Position numbers and translations under genes: made by a program. DNA of 45,362 nucleotides from Gammaproteobacteria bacterium (lineage in GTDB: Bacteria > Pseudomonadota > Gammaproteobacteria > Steroidobacterales > Steroidobacteraceae), in NCBI GenBank assembly GCA_030831085.1, contig JAURLT010000098.1, forward strand, positions 1 through 45,362. Reading direction: 5' to 3'. The notes under the pieces were generated by a model. The model had not been told where the DNA came from, did not search any database, and saw only the letters and a list, made by a program, of their open reading frames with translations. Below are positions 1-9,473 of this stretch, one piece after another (positions within the stretch are counted from its first letter, which is position 1; each line of letters begins with the position of its first letter).

Positions 1-107
1 CCGTTCGCCGCTCGCCGCCAGGGTTGCCCCCGCGCTGCCGCTCGACTTGCATGTGTTAAGCACGCCGCCAGCGTTCAATCTGAGCCAGGATCAAACTCTT
101 CAGTTCA
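1..107 (-). rRNA. rrs: 16S ribosomal RNA, 5' end (partial)
   Basis: Read on the minus strand, this stretch starts with the universal 16S 5' segment (GAAGAGTTTGATCCTGGCTC at about 82-101) and goes on through the conserved GCTGGCGGCGTGCTTAACAC and ATGCAAGTCGAGCGGC blocks before the window edge. The mature 5' end is placed at about 107 by comparison with the E. coli 16S start, give or take a few bases. Only the first 100 or so nucleotides are present. The gene reads out of the window, away from abgT and tyrS, which lie upstream on the same strand. Confidence 0.95.
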
Positions 108-236
108 AAGTGTTGAGCTGAAAACGAGATCCAAGCTTCCGACTTCGCCCGTTTCCGGGCATTGCTGGACACTTGGTTACTCGCAGTTATGGCGCCAATG
201 ACGCCCGACGCGAGTCCCCACACAAATTACCTGCTG

Positions 237-249
237 CTTGTTAAAGAGC
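237..249 (-). promoter_or_regulatory. boxA antitermination element of the rRNA leader
   Basis: The minus strand reads GCTCTTTAACAAG, which matches the bacterial rRNA boxA core (TGCTCTTTAACAA). It lies about 130 nt upstream of the 16S 5' end and downstream of both promoters, as expected for the NusB/NusE loading site of rRNA antitermination. Confidence 0.85.
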
Positions 250-281
250 GCCCCGACGTCCAAGCGGCGGGGAGACCGACC

Positions 282-309
282 ATTTTACGTCAAGGAGGGT
301 TGCTGTCAA
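282..309 (-). promoter_or_regulatory. rRNA promoter P2
   Basis: The minus strand carries a perfect -35 TTGACA (309-304), a 16-bp spacer and a -10 TAAAAT (287-282). It lies between P1 and boxA. The tandem P1-P2 layout is usual for proteobacterial rRNA operons. Confidence 0.8.
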
Positions 310-374
310 CACCTCGCGAGGCGCAAAACACCCCCTGCGGCCCGTTGCCGGGTCGCTCGGTGGGGGGGCCGCGC

Positions 375-402
375 AGTATAGCCGCGGCGGCGCCCCTGTC
401 AA
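375..402 (-). promoter_or_regulatory. rRNA promoter P1
   Basis: The minus strand carries a perfect -35 TTGACA (402-397), a 16-bp spacer and a -10 TATACT (380-375), followed by a very GC-rich discriminator (GCGCGGCCCC). A GC-rich discriminator and short spacer are typical of promoters controlled by ppGpp and growth rate. The -35 begins only four bases past the abgT-like stop codon, so there is little room for a terminator between that gene and the rRNA operon. Confidence 0.85.
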
Positions 403-405
403 CGC

Positions 406-1899
406 TCAATTACCGAGACCGAGGGGCAGGCCGAGCGCCCAGTAGGCGAGCAGGAACAGGCTCCAGCCACCGAGCAGCGCCAGCGAGTAGGGCAACATCA
501 GCGCGACCACCGTGCCGATGCCGGTGCCGGTAACGTAACGCCGACAGAACATCACCACCAGCGGGAAGTAAGGCATCAGCGGAGTAATGATGTTGGTGCT
601 GGAATCGCCGACCCGATAGGCGGCCTGCGTAAGGTCGGGCGAGACGCCGATCTGCATCAGCATCGGCACGAAAATCGGCGCAATCAGCGCCCATTTCGCC
701 GAGGCCGAACCCACCAGCAGGTTAATCAGCGCAGTCAGCATGATGATCCCGACCAGCGTCGCGGCCAGCGGTAATCCAGAGGCGCGTAGCCAGTCCGCGC
801 CCTCGAGCGCGAGCAGGATTCCCAGATTGGACTGACCAAAGGCAGCGATGAACTGAGCGGCAAAGAAAGCCATGACCATGTAGTAACCCATGCCGCTCAT
901 TGATTTGGTCATGCCCTCCACCACGTCACGGTGGCTCTTGAAGCGCCCGGAAACATAGCCGTAGACCACGCCGGGAACGAGGAACAACGCGAAGATCAGC
1001 GGCACGATGGCCTTCATCATGGGGGCGGCAGCGGAAGTGAGCGCGCCATCGCCGGCCCGCCAGGCGGAGCCGGCCGGCCAGGCGGTCAAGACCAGCAGCA
1101 GCACACCCCCCAGCAGCGCCGCCAGCGACCAGCGCAGCGCGCAGCGCTCCGCTGGCTGCAACTCGCCGTCGACCCCCGCCTCGCCCAGCTCGCCATCCAG
1201 CCTGGTGCCCGTCAGGCGCGGTTCGACGACCCGATCAGTGAGGTACCAGCCGATCAGGATCACCAGCAATGACGAAGCAACGGTAAAAAACCAGTTGTTC
1301 AACGGATTGATCACGGCAGCCGGATCGACCAGTTGCGCGGCCGACTGGGTCAGCCCGGCCAGCAGCGGGTCAAGGCTCGACGGCACGAAATTCGCGCTGA
1401 AGCCGCCAGACACGCCGGCGAAGGCCGCGGCGATCCCGGCCAGCGGATGACGACCGGCTGCGAGAAAGATCACGCCGCCGAGCGGGATGACCAGCACGTA
1501 CCCGGCATCGGCGGCCGTGTGACTGACGATGGCCACGGTGATAAGCATCGGCGTCAACAGTCCGCGGGCGGTGACAGCCAGCAAAGCGCGCAGGCTGCCG
1601 CTGATGAACCCCGCATGGTCTGCCACCCCGATGCCCAGCATGGCAACCAGCACCACGCCCAGCGGATGAAAATTCACGAAAGTGGGCACCAGCCCGGCAA
1701 AAAACTCGAGCAGATTGGCAGGCGCCAACAGGTTCTTGACCGCCAGCGGCTCACCGCTGCGCGGGTCCAGCTGGTCGAAGGAAACATCGGCCAGCAGGCC
1801 ACTGACCAGAAACACCACCATCAGCAGTGTCAGGAACAGCATGGCCGGATCCGGCAAGCGGTTGCCTGCCCTCTCGATTGCGTCGAGCCAACTACTCAT
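406..1899 (-). CDS. abgT: AbgT-family transporter
   Basis: This is a polytopic inner-membrane protein of about 497 residues with many hydrophobic segments and the AbgT-family pattern, including the NFHPLGVVLVAMLGIG, SHTAADAGYVLVIPL and GGFSANFVPSSLDPL blocks in the first half and the NLLVGSASAKWALIAPIFVP and GDSSTNIITPLMPYFP blocks near the end. Family members such as AbgT, YdaH and MtrF move p-aminobenzoyl-glutamate, and some export sulfonamides. Two starts are possible. The ATG at 1923 overlaps the tyrS stop codon as ATGA. The ATG at 1899 is preceded by a full AGGAGG (1912-1907) seven bases upstream and is preferred. It is the last gene before the rRNA promoter and probably shares a transcript with tyrS. 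No abgA or abgB hydrolase gene is next to it. Confidence 0.9.
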   Translation of the reverse strand: MSSWLDAIERAGNRLPDPAMLFLTLLMVVFLVSGLLADVSFDQLDPRSGEPLAVKNLLAPANLLEFFAGLVPTFVNFHPLGVVLVAMLGIGVADHAGFISGSLRALLAVTARGLLTPMLITVAIVSHTAADAGYVLVIPLGGVIFLAAGRHPLAGIAAAFAGVSGGFSANFVPSSLDPLLAGLTQSAAQLVDPAAVINPLNNWFFTVASSLLVILIGWYLTDRVVEPRLTGTRLDGELGEAGVDGELQPAERCALRWSLAALLGGVLLLVLTAWPAGSAWRAGDGALTSAAAPMMKAIVPLIFALFLVPGVVYGYVSGRFKSHRDVVEGMTKSMSGMGYYMVMAFFAAQFIAAFGQSNLGILLALEGADWLRASGLPLAATLVGIIMLTALINLLVGSASAKWALIAPIFVPMLMQIGVSPDLTQAAYRVGDSSTNIITPLMPYFPLVVMFCRRYVTGTGIGTVVALMLPYSLALLGGWSLFLLAYWALGLPLGLGN

Positions 1900-1919
1900 T
1901 CTGGGGCCTCCTGGTCCGC

Positions 1920-3122
1920 TCATGAAGTCACCGTCACGCGCACGAATGCGCGCTTGCCGGCCTGCAGGACGTAACTGCCGCCTGGGCGCAATGCTGCATC
2001 GCGGTCCACCACCCGCTCCCCGTCGATGCGAACCGCACCCTGCTCGATGAGCCGATAAGCAGCGGAAGCGCTCGACGCTACCTGTGCCTCGCGCAGGGCC
2101 GTGGCCAGCTTGAGCGCGCCGCCTGCAGCCGGCAGGGTGATCTCGGGCATCTGCTCGGGAACCTGCCCATCGCGGAAGCGAGCGAGAAACTCGGCCTTCT
2201 GGCGCTCACCGCTGCCCGGTCCGTGGAAGCGGTCGACGATCTCGGCCGCCAACTCGAACTTCACGTCGCGCGGATTGCGACCGGCACCCACCGCCTCCCG
2301 CAAGGCCGAGATGTCGGTCGCAGGCCTGAACGACAGCAGCTCGAAGTAGCGCCACATCAGCGTGTCGGAAATGGACATCAGCTTGCCGAACATCTCGCCG
2401 GCCGCCTCGGTAATGCCCACGTAGTTGCCGAGCGACTTGGACATCTTGTTGACCCCGTCCAGGCCCTCCAGCAACGGCATGGTCAGCACCACCTGCGACT
2501 CCTGCCCATAGTCGGCCTGCAGTTGCCGGCCCACCAGCAGGTTGAAGGTCTGGTCCGTGCCACCCAGCTCCACATCAGCCTCAAGGGCGACGGAGTCGTA
2601 GCCCTGAACCAGGGGGTACAGGAATTCGTGAATGGCGATTGGCTGCCCGGAGCGATACCGCTTGGAAAAATCGTCCCGCTCCAGCATGCGCGCCACCGTG
2701 TGTCGCGCCGCCAGTTCGATCATGCCAGCGGCGCCGAGCGCACCCATCCAGCGCGAATTGAAGTCGATCAAGGTCCGCTCCGGATCCAGGATCTTGAAGA
2801 TCTGTTCCTGATAGGTCCGGGCGTTGTCCTCGACGTCGGCCGGGGTCAGCCTGGGCCGGGTCGCGCTCTTGCCGGTGGGGTCACCGATCATCCCGGTGAA
2901 GTCACCGATCAGGAAGATCACCTGATGACCGAACTCCTGGAACTGCCGCATCTTGTTGATCAGCACCGTGTGGCCGAGGTGCAGGTCGGGCGCCGTCGGA
3001 TCGAAGCCAGCCTTGATTTTCAAGGGCCGGCCGCGCGCCAGCTTCCGTTCGAACTCGGCCTCGACCAGGATCTCATGAACCCCGCGGCGCAACTCCGGCA
3101 TCTGTTCAGCAGCAGTGAGCAT
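1920..3122 (-). CDS. tyrS: Tyrosine--tRNA ligase
   Basis: This cytoplasmic class I aminoacyl-tRNA synthetase charges tRNA-Tyr. Counting from the ATG at 3122, the HIGH-type motif is HLGH at residues 48-51 and KMSKS is at about 226-230; [10 protein letters not shown] precedes it. An S4-like RNA-binding domain forms the last 65 or so residues. The length of 400 residues fits the shorter TyrS type common in Pseudomonas and relatives rather than the E. coli type. A TTG at 3134 extends the frame by four codons, but the ATG has a GGGGAAG-like ribosome binding site in front and is preferred. It is divergent from the M23 peptidase and followed by the abgT-like gene. Confidence 0.96.
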   Translation of the reverse strand: MLTAAEQMPELRRGVHEILVEAEFERKLARGRPLKIKAGFDPTAPDLHLGHTVLINKMRQFQEFGHQVIFLIGDFTGMIGDPTGKSATRPRLTPADVEDNARTYQEQIFKILDPERTLIDFNSRWMGALGAAGMIELAARHTVARMLERDDFSKRYRSGQPIAIHEFLYPLVQGYDSVALEADVELGGTDQTFNLLVGRQLQADYGQESQVVLTMPLLEGLDGVNKMSKSLGNYVGITEAAGEMFGKLMSISDTLMWRYFELLSFRPATDISALREAVGAGRNPRDVKFELAAEIVDRFHGPGSGERQKAEFLARFRDGQVPEQMPEITLPAAGGALKLATALREAQVASSASAAYRLIEQGAVRIDGERVVDRDAALRPGGSYVLQAGKRAFVRVTVTS

Positions 3123-3233
3123 CGTCTTCCCCAACCAGCCTGAGGGCGAAGATACGCGCTGCCAGAGTCAGCCACAAGCCCGGAAGAACTGGAGAAAACA
3201 GAGACAACTCATTGAATTAAGTGACAGAATACC

Positions 3234-3262
3234 TTGACGATCCGTGTTCCGTTGGGTAGTTT
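3234..3262 (+). promoter_or_regulatory. Possible promoter of the M23 peptidase gene
   Basis: In the 187-bp gap between tyrS and the M23 peptidase, the plus strand has TTGACG (3234-3239), a 17-bp spacer and TAGTTT (3257-3262). The -35 is good and the -10 is weak. If used, it supports the ATG at 3310 over the GTG at 3244, which would lie inside the promoter. Nothing else was seen in the gap. Confidence 0.35.
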
Positions 3263-3309
3263 CCTGCCAGTGGAATCGGTCTGGGGTCGCGGTGCTGCAG
3301 CAAGCCTCA

Positions 3310-4599
3310 ATGAATCTGGGTGAAGCGGAGTCATCCCGTCCGCGGGTATATCGGCTGGGCGTGCTGGCTGCTGCCGTAGTCGCCTGCGTGGCCATGGCGT
3401 ACGGCCGGTCCGCTGCCCAGCCAGGCGGGGAAGCATCCGCCACTGCCCCTGAGGCCAACCCGGCAGGGCCCTTGAGCGGCCTGGCAACCTTCGAATTCGA
3501 GGAAGTGGTCATCCGGGCCAATGACACGCTCGACGGCGTGTTCAGGCGGCTCGAACTGTCGCTCGCCGACCTCGCAGAACTGCGTGCACTGCCCGACGTG
3601 CGGCGCAGCCTCGACCGGCTACGCCCTGGTGACATCATCCTGCTCACGCACCTCGACGGCGAGCTCAAGACGCTGACTCGCCGGTTGTCGGACACAGCCA
3701 CTCTGACAGTGCGGCGCGCGGCAGGAGGATTCTCCGCGGACATCATCGAGAACCCGCTGGAGCAGTCGCCGGCGTCCATGAACGGCAGCATCGAAAGCTC
3801 GCTGTTCTCGTCGGTTTCGGAGGCCGGGGGGACGGACGGCCTGGCCATCGCGCTCGCTGACGTCTTCAAGTACGACATCGACTTCGTCAACGAGGTGCGG
3901 AGGGGTGATCGCTTCGTGGTGACGTGGCAGCAGGAATTCCAGGACGGTGAATTCGTCCGTGACGGCGAGATACTGGCTGCGCAGTTCGTCAACCAGGGCA
4001 AGGTTTTCCGGGCCGTGCGCTACGTCATGCCGGATGGCTCGGTCGAATACTTCACCCCGGAAGGGGACAGCGTCCGCAAGGCCTTCCTGCGCTTCCCGGT
4101 GGCTTTTGGTCGGGTGTCCTCCGGGTTCAATCTCGCCCGCCGGCACCCGGTGCTGAACCGTGTCCGGGCCCACAAGGGGATCGACTTCGCAGCGCCGGTA
4201 GGCACGCCGATCAAGGCCGCCGGCAGCGGTCGGGTCAGCTTCCGCGGCAACAACGGCGGCTACGGCCGGGCGGTCATCCTCTCCCATCCCGGCAGCGTCA
4301 CCACCCTGTACGCACATATGTCGCGTTTCGCCAAGGGCCTCAAGGTGGGAGACAAGGTCAAGCAGGGTGAGGTCATCGGCTATGTAGGCATGACCGGCCT
4401 CGCTACCGGCCCGCACCTGCACTACGAATACCGGGTGGGCGGCGTGCACCGCAACCCGGCGACCGTCCCCGTCCCCAAGGCCAAATCCATACCCGAGGAA
4501 CTGAGGGCGGATTTCGAGGCGAGCAGCGCTCCGTTGCTTGCCGAACTCGACCGGCTGGACCAGCCGGCCGAAAGGCTGGTTGCCACCGCCGGCAGCTGA
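3310..4599 (+). CDS. M23-family peptidoglycan endopeptidase (MepM-like)
   Basis: This is a probable cell-wall hydrolase that cuts peptide cross-links during envelope growth. From the ATG at 3310 it has 429 residues: a short basic N-terminus, one hydrophobic signal-anchor (about 14-31), a middle region with an OapA/LysM-like pattern, and a C-terminal lysostaphin-type M23 domain. The zinc ligands are intact: H288 and D292 in HKGIDF, then H369 and H371 in GPHLHYE. YAHMS lies between them. A GTG at 3244 would add 22 residues before the anchor and is less likely. A tyrS / M23 / erpA neighbourhood is common in pseudomonads, where anmK usually lies between the peptidase and erpA; anmK is absent here. 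Confidence 0.88.
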   Translation: MNLGEAESSRPRVYRLGVLAAAVVACVAMAYGRSAAQPGGEASATAPEANPAGPLSGLATFEFEEVVIRANDTLDGVFRRLELSLADLAELRALPDVRRSLDRLRPGDIILLTHLDGELKTLTRRLSDTATLTVRRAAGGFSADIIENPLEQSPASMNGSIESSLFSSVSEAGGTDGLAIALADVFKYDIDFVNEVRRGDRFVVTWQQEFQDGEFVRDGEILAAQFVNQGKVFRAVRYVMPDGSVEYFTPEGDSVRKAFLRFPVAFGRVSSGFNLARRHPVLNRVRAHKGIDFAAPVGTPIKAAGSGRVSFRGNNGGYGRAVILSHPGSVTTLYAHMSRFAKGLKVGDKVKQGEVIGYVGMTGLATGPHLHYEYRVGGVHRNPATVPVPKAKSIPEELRADFEASSAPLLAELDRLDQPAERLVATAGS

Positions 4600-4626
4600 G
4601 CGTTTGGAGCCGGCCAGTCAGCTGCC
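4591..4626. terminator. Inverted repeat between convergent M23 peptidase and erpA
   Basis: GGCAGCTGA (4591-4599, ending on the peptidase stop codon) and TCAGCTGCC (4618-4626) are perfect 9-bp complementary arms around an 18-nt loop. The repeat sits exactly between two convergent genes and could fold in either transcript. No T-tract follows on either strand, so intrinsic termination is uncertain. Confidence 0.4.
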
Positions 4627-4645
4627 CGGGTGAACCCTCACGCCT

Positions 4646-4996
4646 TCAGGTGGAGAACGAGGAGCCGCAACCGCAGGTGGTCTTGGCGTTCGGGTTACGG
4701 ATGACGAATTGCGCCCCCTCGAGGTCCTCCCGATAATCGATTTCAGCGCCTGTCAGGTACTGGAAACTGAGGGGATCGACCAGCAGGGTCACGCCCTGAT
4801 TGGAAAAACGGGAGTCACCTTCCTCGATGCTTTCATCGAAGGTGAAGCCATATTGAAAACCGGAGCAACCGCCGCCCGAGACGAACACCCGCAGCATGAG
4901 GTTGGGATTGCCCTCCTCACGGATCAGTTCGCTCACCTTCAGCGCGGCCGCGTCGGTGAAGACCAATTCCGGATCGGCGATTTGCGAAGTGTCCAT
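4646..4996 (-). CDS. erpA: Iron-sulfur cluster insertion protein ErpA
   Basis: This A-type carrier delivers Fe-S clusters to apo-enzymes of respiration and isoprenoid synthesis. It has 116 residues from the ATG at 4996; a GTG at 5002 adds two. The three ligand cysteines are in place, one in [14 protein letters not shown] and two in [14 protein letters not shown] at the C-terminus. That ending is close to E. coli ErpA, which separates it from IscA and SufA. No isc or suf genes are next to it. It is convergent with the M23 peptidase and is the last gene of a minus-strand series from rppH. Confidence 0.95.
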   Translation of the reverse strand: MDTSQIADPELVFTDAAALKVSELIREEGNPNLMLRVFVSGGGCSGFQYGFTFDESIEEGDSRFSNQGVTLLVDPLSFQYLTGAEIDYREDLEGAQFVIRNPNAKTTCGCGSSFST

Positions 4997-5005
4997 TGGC
5001 ACAGT

Positions 5006-5740
5006 CTAGCCCCCGCGTCCGCTGCTGGTCAAAGCACGGGAGGCGCCGGGGCTAGCCCCCCGTGACCAGGGAAAGGACTGCCGCAGGGGCTCGCCGCTGC
5101 CGCCGATGAGGCGAAAATCGACCTCGATCATCTCGGGCGTAAAGCGCTCGGGAAGATCGATAGGCACCTGCAGGGTGGTGAAATTGCGCAGCGCGAAATC
5201 GATCCGCTCCTCGCCTCCGGCGGATAGTTCCTGGAGCTTGAACCGGCGGGGCCGACCTCCCTCGGTCCCAGACAACGCGATCGTGAGCCAGCCGGTGACG
5301 GAGCGATTGGTGACGCCGCCGTGGACCAGGGTCAGGATGAGGGTATGGCGCAGGTCGTTGACCGGACGCACCTCGAGTTCCTGGATCCGCAGGGTGTCCG
5401 AACCGAACTTGTCGGCAACCAACTCCCGGTAGAAATCCAGTTCCTGCTGCTGACGGGCGATCTCCGCCTGCAGTTCGGCCAATGCCGCCTGGGCATCACG
5501 CTGGGCCTGAGCGTCGACCTTGTGGATGACCTCGCTGGCGGCCAGCTGCCGACGGACCTGGTCGAGCTCGTCGGCAAGGTCGTCGATACGCGCCGCCATG
5601 CGCTGACGCTGCAGCAAGGAATCGGTGATCGAGAAACCCGCCGAAGCCCTGCCGAATTCATACCCTGCGTAGATGACGGCCATGAGGGTGACCAGCTGTA
5701 GCGCCCGGCGCCAGTCGCTACTCGAGGGAGGCCACGGCAT
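5006..5740 (-). CDS. Membrane-anchored coiled-coil protein (DUF6776-like)
   Basis: This 244-residue protein of unknown function has one N-terminal membrane segment (about 14-31), a long coiled coil (about 42-105, rich in Gln, Glu, Ala and Arg) and a globular C-terminal domain (about 115-230) of beta-strand character. The C-terminal part should face the periplasm. The arrangement matches a gammaproteobacterial family often found next to erpA, which I believe is filed as DUF6776; this is from memory. The stop lies 9 bases before the erpA ATG and the start 3 bases after the rppH stop, so all three genes probably share one transcript. Confidence 0.75.
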   Translation of the reverse strand: MPWPPSSSDWRRALQLVTLMAVIYAGYEFGRASAGFSITDSLLQRQRMAARIDDLADELDQVRRQLAASEVIHKVDAQAQRDAQAALAELQAEIARQQQELDFYRELVADKFGSDTLRIQELEVRPVNDLRHTLILTLVHGGVTNRSVTGWLTIALSGTEGGRPRRFKLQELSAGGEERIDFALRNFTTLQVPIDLPERFTPEMIEVDFRLIGGSGEPLRQSFPWSRGASPGASRALTSSGRGG

Positions 5741-5743
5741 GGC

Positions 5744-6298
5744 TCAGTCCCGTCCCCGACGGCGCGGGACAGTCGCCCGCCACCACTCCGGAAAATCGGG
5801 CAGACCCCCCGGGAAGGCATAACCACCCAACTCCTGCAGGGCCTTGGCGTAAACGTGCCGCTTGAAGTAAATCACTTCGCGCACCGGTTCCCAGTAGTCC
5901 GCCCAGCGCCAGCGATCGAACTCGGCAGGATGCTGGGTGGCGTCGAAGCGCAGGCTGCTCTCAGGTCCCCGCAGGCGCAGCAGGAACCATTTCTGCTTCT
6001 GGCCAACGCAGGGGCGCAAGGACCCCTGACGCCGGAACCGGGCCGGCAATCGATAGCGCAACCAGCCTCGAGTAGCCCCCAGGCACTCCACGTCCTCCTC
6101 GCGCAAGCCGATTTCCTCGTGCAACTCTCGGTACAGGGCCGTCTCGGGACGCTCGCCGTGCAGGATGCCCCCCTGCGGGAACTGCCAACCGCGCGCACCG
6201 GCCCTGCCCCCAAGGAACACCTTGCCATCCTCGTGAATCAGCACGATGCCGACATTGGCACGATAGCCCTGCTCATCGATGTAGTCCTGGTCGGTCAA
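5744..6298 (-). CDS. rppH: RNA pyrophosphohydrolase RppH (Nudix)
   Basis: RppH removes pyrophosphate from 5'-triphosphorylated RNA and so starts RNase E-dependent decay. The frame of 184 residues shows GYRANVGIVL near the N-terminus, WQFPQGGI, a complete Nudix box (GGILHGE followed by RELHEEIGL), RGWLRYRLP and GQKQKWFLLRL, all signatures of the RppH/NudH branch. No ATG is available. The start is a TTG at 6298, nine bases after a GGAGG (6312-6308). The protein extends past the Nudix core with a basic tail (RATVPRRRGRD). It is convergent on neither side: the BtuC-like permease starts divergently about 100 bp away. Confidence 0.93.
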   Translation of the reverse strand: MTDQDYIDEQGYRANVGIVLIHEDGKVFLGGRAGARGWQFPQGGILHGERPETALYRELHEEIGLREEDVECLGATRGWLRYRLPARFRRQGSLRPCVGQKQKWFLLRLRGPESSLRFDATQHPAEFDRWRWADYWEPVREVIYFKRHVYAKALQELGGYAFPGGLPDFPEWWRATVPRRRGRD

Positions 6299-6397
6299 GG
6301 TCTAGGGCCTCCGTGGATCGATTGTTCCACAGGCAGGGGCTCCACAGCCACCGACCGCCCTTGCCGGGCGGCCCGCTTGAGCCTAGCCTCGCCGACT

Positions 6398-7881
<1,484 letters not shown>

Positions 7882-8463
7882 CTACTGCGCCTCGCCTGTC
7901 CGGAGCAGATAATAACCGACTGCGCCCGCTCGACCCTGCCGATGAATCCACCACCCCTCGGGGGCGATGGGTGCCGGCTGACCTGCGGCCTGCTCCACGT
8001 ACACCCAGCTGTCAGGCTCCAGCACACCGGCCCCAGCCAGAGCTGCCAGCGTGCCCGCAGCGAGGCCGGCCGCAAAAGGGGGATCGAGGAAGGCAAGCCG
8101 ATATGGACCCTTGGCTGAGTCCAGCCAATGCGCGGCCTCGGCATGCACGACTTCCCCGCGCTCCGCCGCCTGCAACAGCTGCAGGCTGTCGCGCAACTGC
8201 CGGACCACCTCGGGCTGGTTGTCAATGAAGGTGACGCCCGCAGCGCCCCTCGACAGTGCCTCCAGTCCCAACGCACCGCTGCCAGCAAAAAGGTCAAGGC
8301 AGCGAGCCCCCTGCACCACCGGGGACAGCCAGTTGAACAGGGTCTCGCGGACCCGGTCCGGCGTGGGCCGCAGTCCTGGCAACGCGGGGAATGAGAGCCG
8401 GCGGCCTCGCCATTCGCCGCCGATGATGCGCAACTCGTTGGGCCTGCGCCGCGACGGGGGCAT
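7882..8463 (-). CDS. rsmD: 16S rRNA (guanine(966)-N(2))-methyltransferase
   Basis: RsmD methylates G966 of 16S rRNA in the assembled 30S subunit, using S-adenosylmethionine. The 193-residue protein shows the RIIGGEWRGRRL N-terminus, RPTPDRVRETLFNWL, the SAM-binding DLFAGSGALGLEALSRG and the catalytic DPPF. The ATG at 8463 is divergent from ftsY across only 41 bp. That gap holds a plus-strand TACAAT (8477-8482), which could be the ftsY -10 although no good -35 is seen. Confidence 0.95.
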   Translation of the reverse strand: MPPSRRRPNELRIIGGEWRGRRLSFPALPGLRPTPDRVRETLFNWLSPVVQGARCLDLFAGSGALGLEALSRGAAGVTFIDNQPEVVRQLRDSLQLLQAAERGEVVHAEAAHWLDSAKGPYRLAFLDPPFAAGLAAGTLAALAGAGVLEPDSWVYVEQAAGQPAPIAPEGWWIHRQGRAGAVGYYLLRTGEAQ

Positions 8464-8504
8464 GCTGCTTTTCCGTTACAATTGGCAGTCGTCTGAGAGT
8501 AACC

Positions 8505-9473
8505 ATGTTCCCTCCCCGCGCCAACATCCCTGCACCGACCACCGCGAGCCGATCGGGCTTCCTTGGGCGGTTACGCGAGAGCATCAGCCGCGGCGCCAAC
8601 TGGCTGGGCGAGTGGCTGCCTGGCGGCAAGGTCGATGGGGAGCTCCTGGAGTCCCTGGAAGAGCGGCTGATCCAGGGCGATCTTGGGGTGGAGCTGGCCG
8701 CTGAGCTGGTCGCAGGGCTGAGGAAGCGCATCGACCGCCAGGAAGTAGCAGACGTTGCGGCTCTCGAGGTCGCCCTGCGTACAGCCTTGCTCGAAATCAT
8801 CCGGCCGGTTGCCGCACCGCTGCAACTCGACGCGGGGCATCGGCCCTTCGTGGTGATGGTGGTGGGCATCAACGGTTCGGGCAAGACCACCACCGTGGGC
8901 AAGCTGGCAGCGCGGCTGACTCTGGAGGGACACCGGGTCATGCTGGCCGCGTGCGACACCTTTCGCGCCGCCGCCGTGGAGCAGCTGGCGACCTGGGCGG
9001 GGCGCTCGGACCTGCCACTGGTCGCGCAAGGCACCGGCGCCGATCCGGCTGCGGTTGCCCACGATGCGCTCGCATCAGCGCGGGCCCGGGCAATGGACGT
9101 GCTGCTGGTCGACACGGCGGGCAGGCTGCACACCCAGTCCCACCTGATGGACGAACTGGGCAAGGTGGTGCGGGTCATGCGCAAGCTGGACGCTACCGCC
9201 CCGCATGAAGTCCTGCTGGTGCTGGACGCCAGCCAGGGCCAGAACGCCTTGCGCCAGGCCGAGCAGTTCCGTGACGCCGTCGGTGTGACCGGACTGGTGC
9301 TTACCAAGCTGGATGGAACGGCGAGGGGTGGCATCGTGGTGGCCATCGCGAAACGTCTGGGCATTCCCATCCGCTACGTGGGTATCGGGGAACAAGCCGA
9401 GGATTTCGGCGTTTTTGACCCCGAAGCTTTCGTCGACGGCCTGCTCGGCCACCGCAGGGGCCCACCGGCATGA
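8505..9473 (+). CDS. ftsY: Signal recognition particle receptor FtsY
   Basis: FtsY is the SRP receptor GTPase that docks ribosomes making membrane proteins onto the translocon. Of 322 residues, about 30-110 form the helical N domain and the rest the G domain: GINGSGKTTT at 121-130, the DTFRAAAVEQL insertion-box segment, DTAGRLHTQ, TKLDGTARGG and the closing GIGEQAEDFGVFD. The long acidic A domain of the E. coli protein is almost missing; only about 30 residues precede the N domain, as in many non-enteric bacteria. The stop overlaps the ftsE start as ATGA. Confidence 0.96.
   Translation: MFPPRANIPAPTTASRSGFLGRLRESISRGANWLGEWLPGGKVDGELLESLEERLIQGDLGVELAAELVAGLRKRIDRQEVADVAALEVALRTALLEIIRPVAAPLQLDAGHRPFVVMVVGINGSGKTTTVGKLAARLTLEGHRVMLAACDTFRAAAVEQLATWAGRSDLPLVAQGTGADPAAVAHDALASARARAMDVLLVDTAGRLHTQSHLMDELGKVVRVMRKLDATAPHEVLLVLDASQGQNALRQAEQFRDAVGVTGLVLTKLDGTARGGIVVAIAKRLGIPIRYVGIGEQAEDFGVFDPEAFVDGLLGHRRGPPA

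Larger units (their letters stand above)
108..405 (-). other. rRNA operon leader and promoter region
   Basis: This gene-free stretch of about 300 bases lies between the abgT-like stop codon and the 16S 5' end. It holds two tandem minus-strand promoters and a boxA antitermination signal, annotated separately. The rest (108-236) should be the leader that pairs with the far side of 16S for RNase III processing, but its partner lies outside the window. The plus-strand open frame across it (162-533) has no recognisable protein and is treated as chance. Confidence 0.8.

Noticed and set aside
162-533. A 123-codon plus-strand frame over the rRNA leader
   Set aside because: It crosses the boxA, both rRNA promoters and the end of the abgT-like gene, and has no protein-like pattern.
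3168-4001. A 277-codon minus-strand frame opposite the M23 peptidase gene
   Set aside because: Ser/Arg/Thr-rich mirror frame; the peptidase frame carries the intact zinc ligands.
8477-8482. TACAAT as a firm ftsY promoter
   Set aside because: The -10 is fair but the expected -35 position reads ACGGGG, so it is mentioned under rsmD and not called.
8294-9370. A 358-codon minus-strand frame opposite ftsY
   Set aside because: Ser/Arg/Thr-rich mirror frame; ftsY on the other strand has all GTPase motifs.
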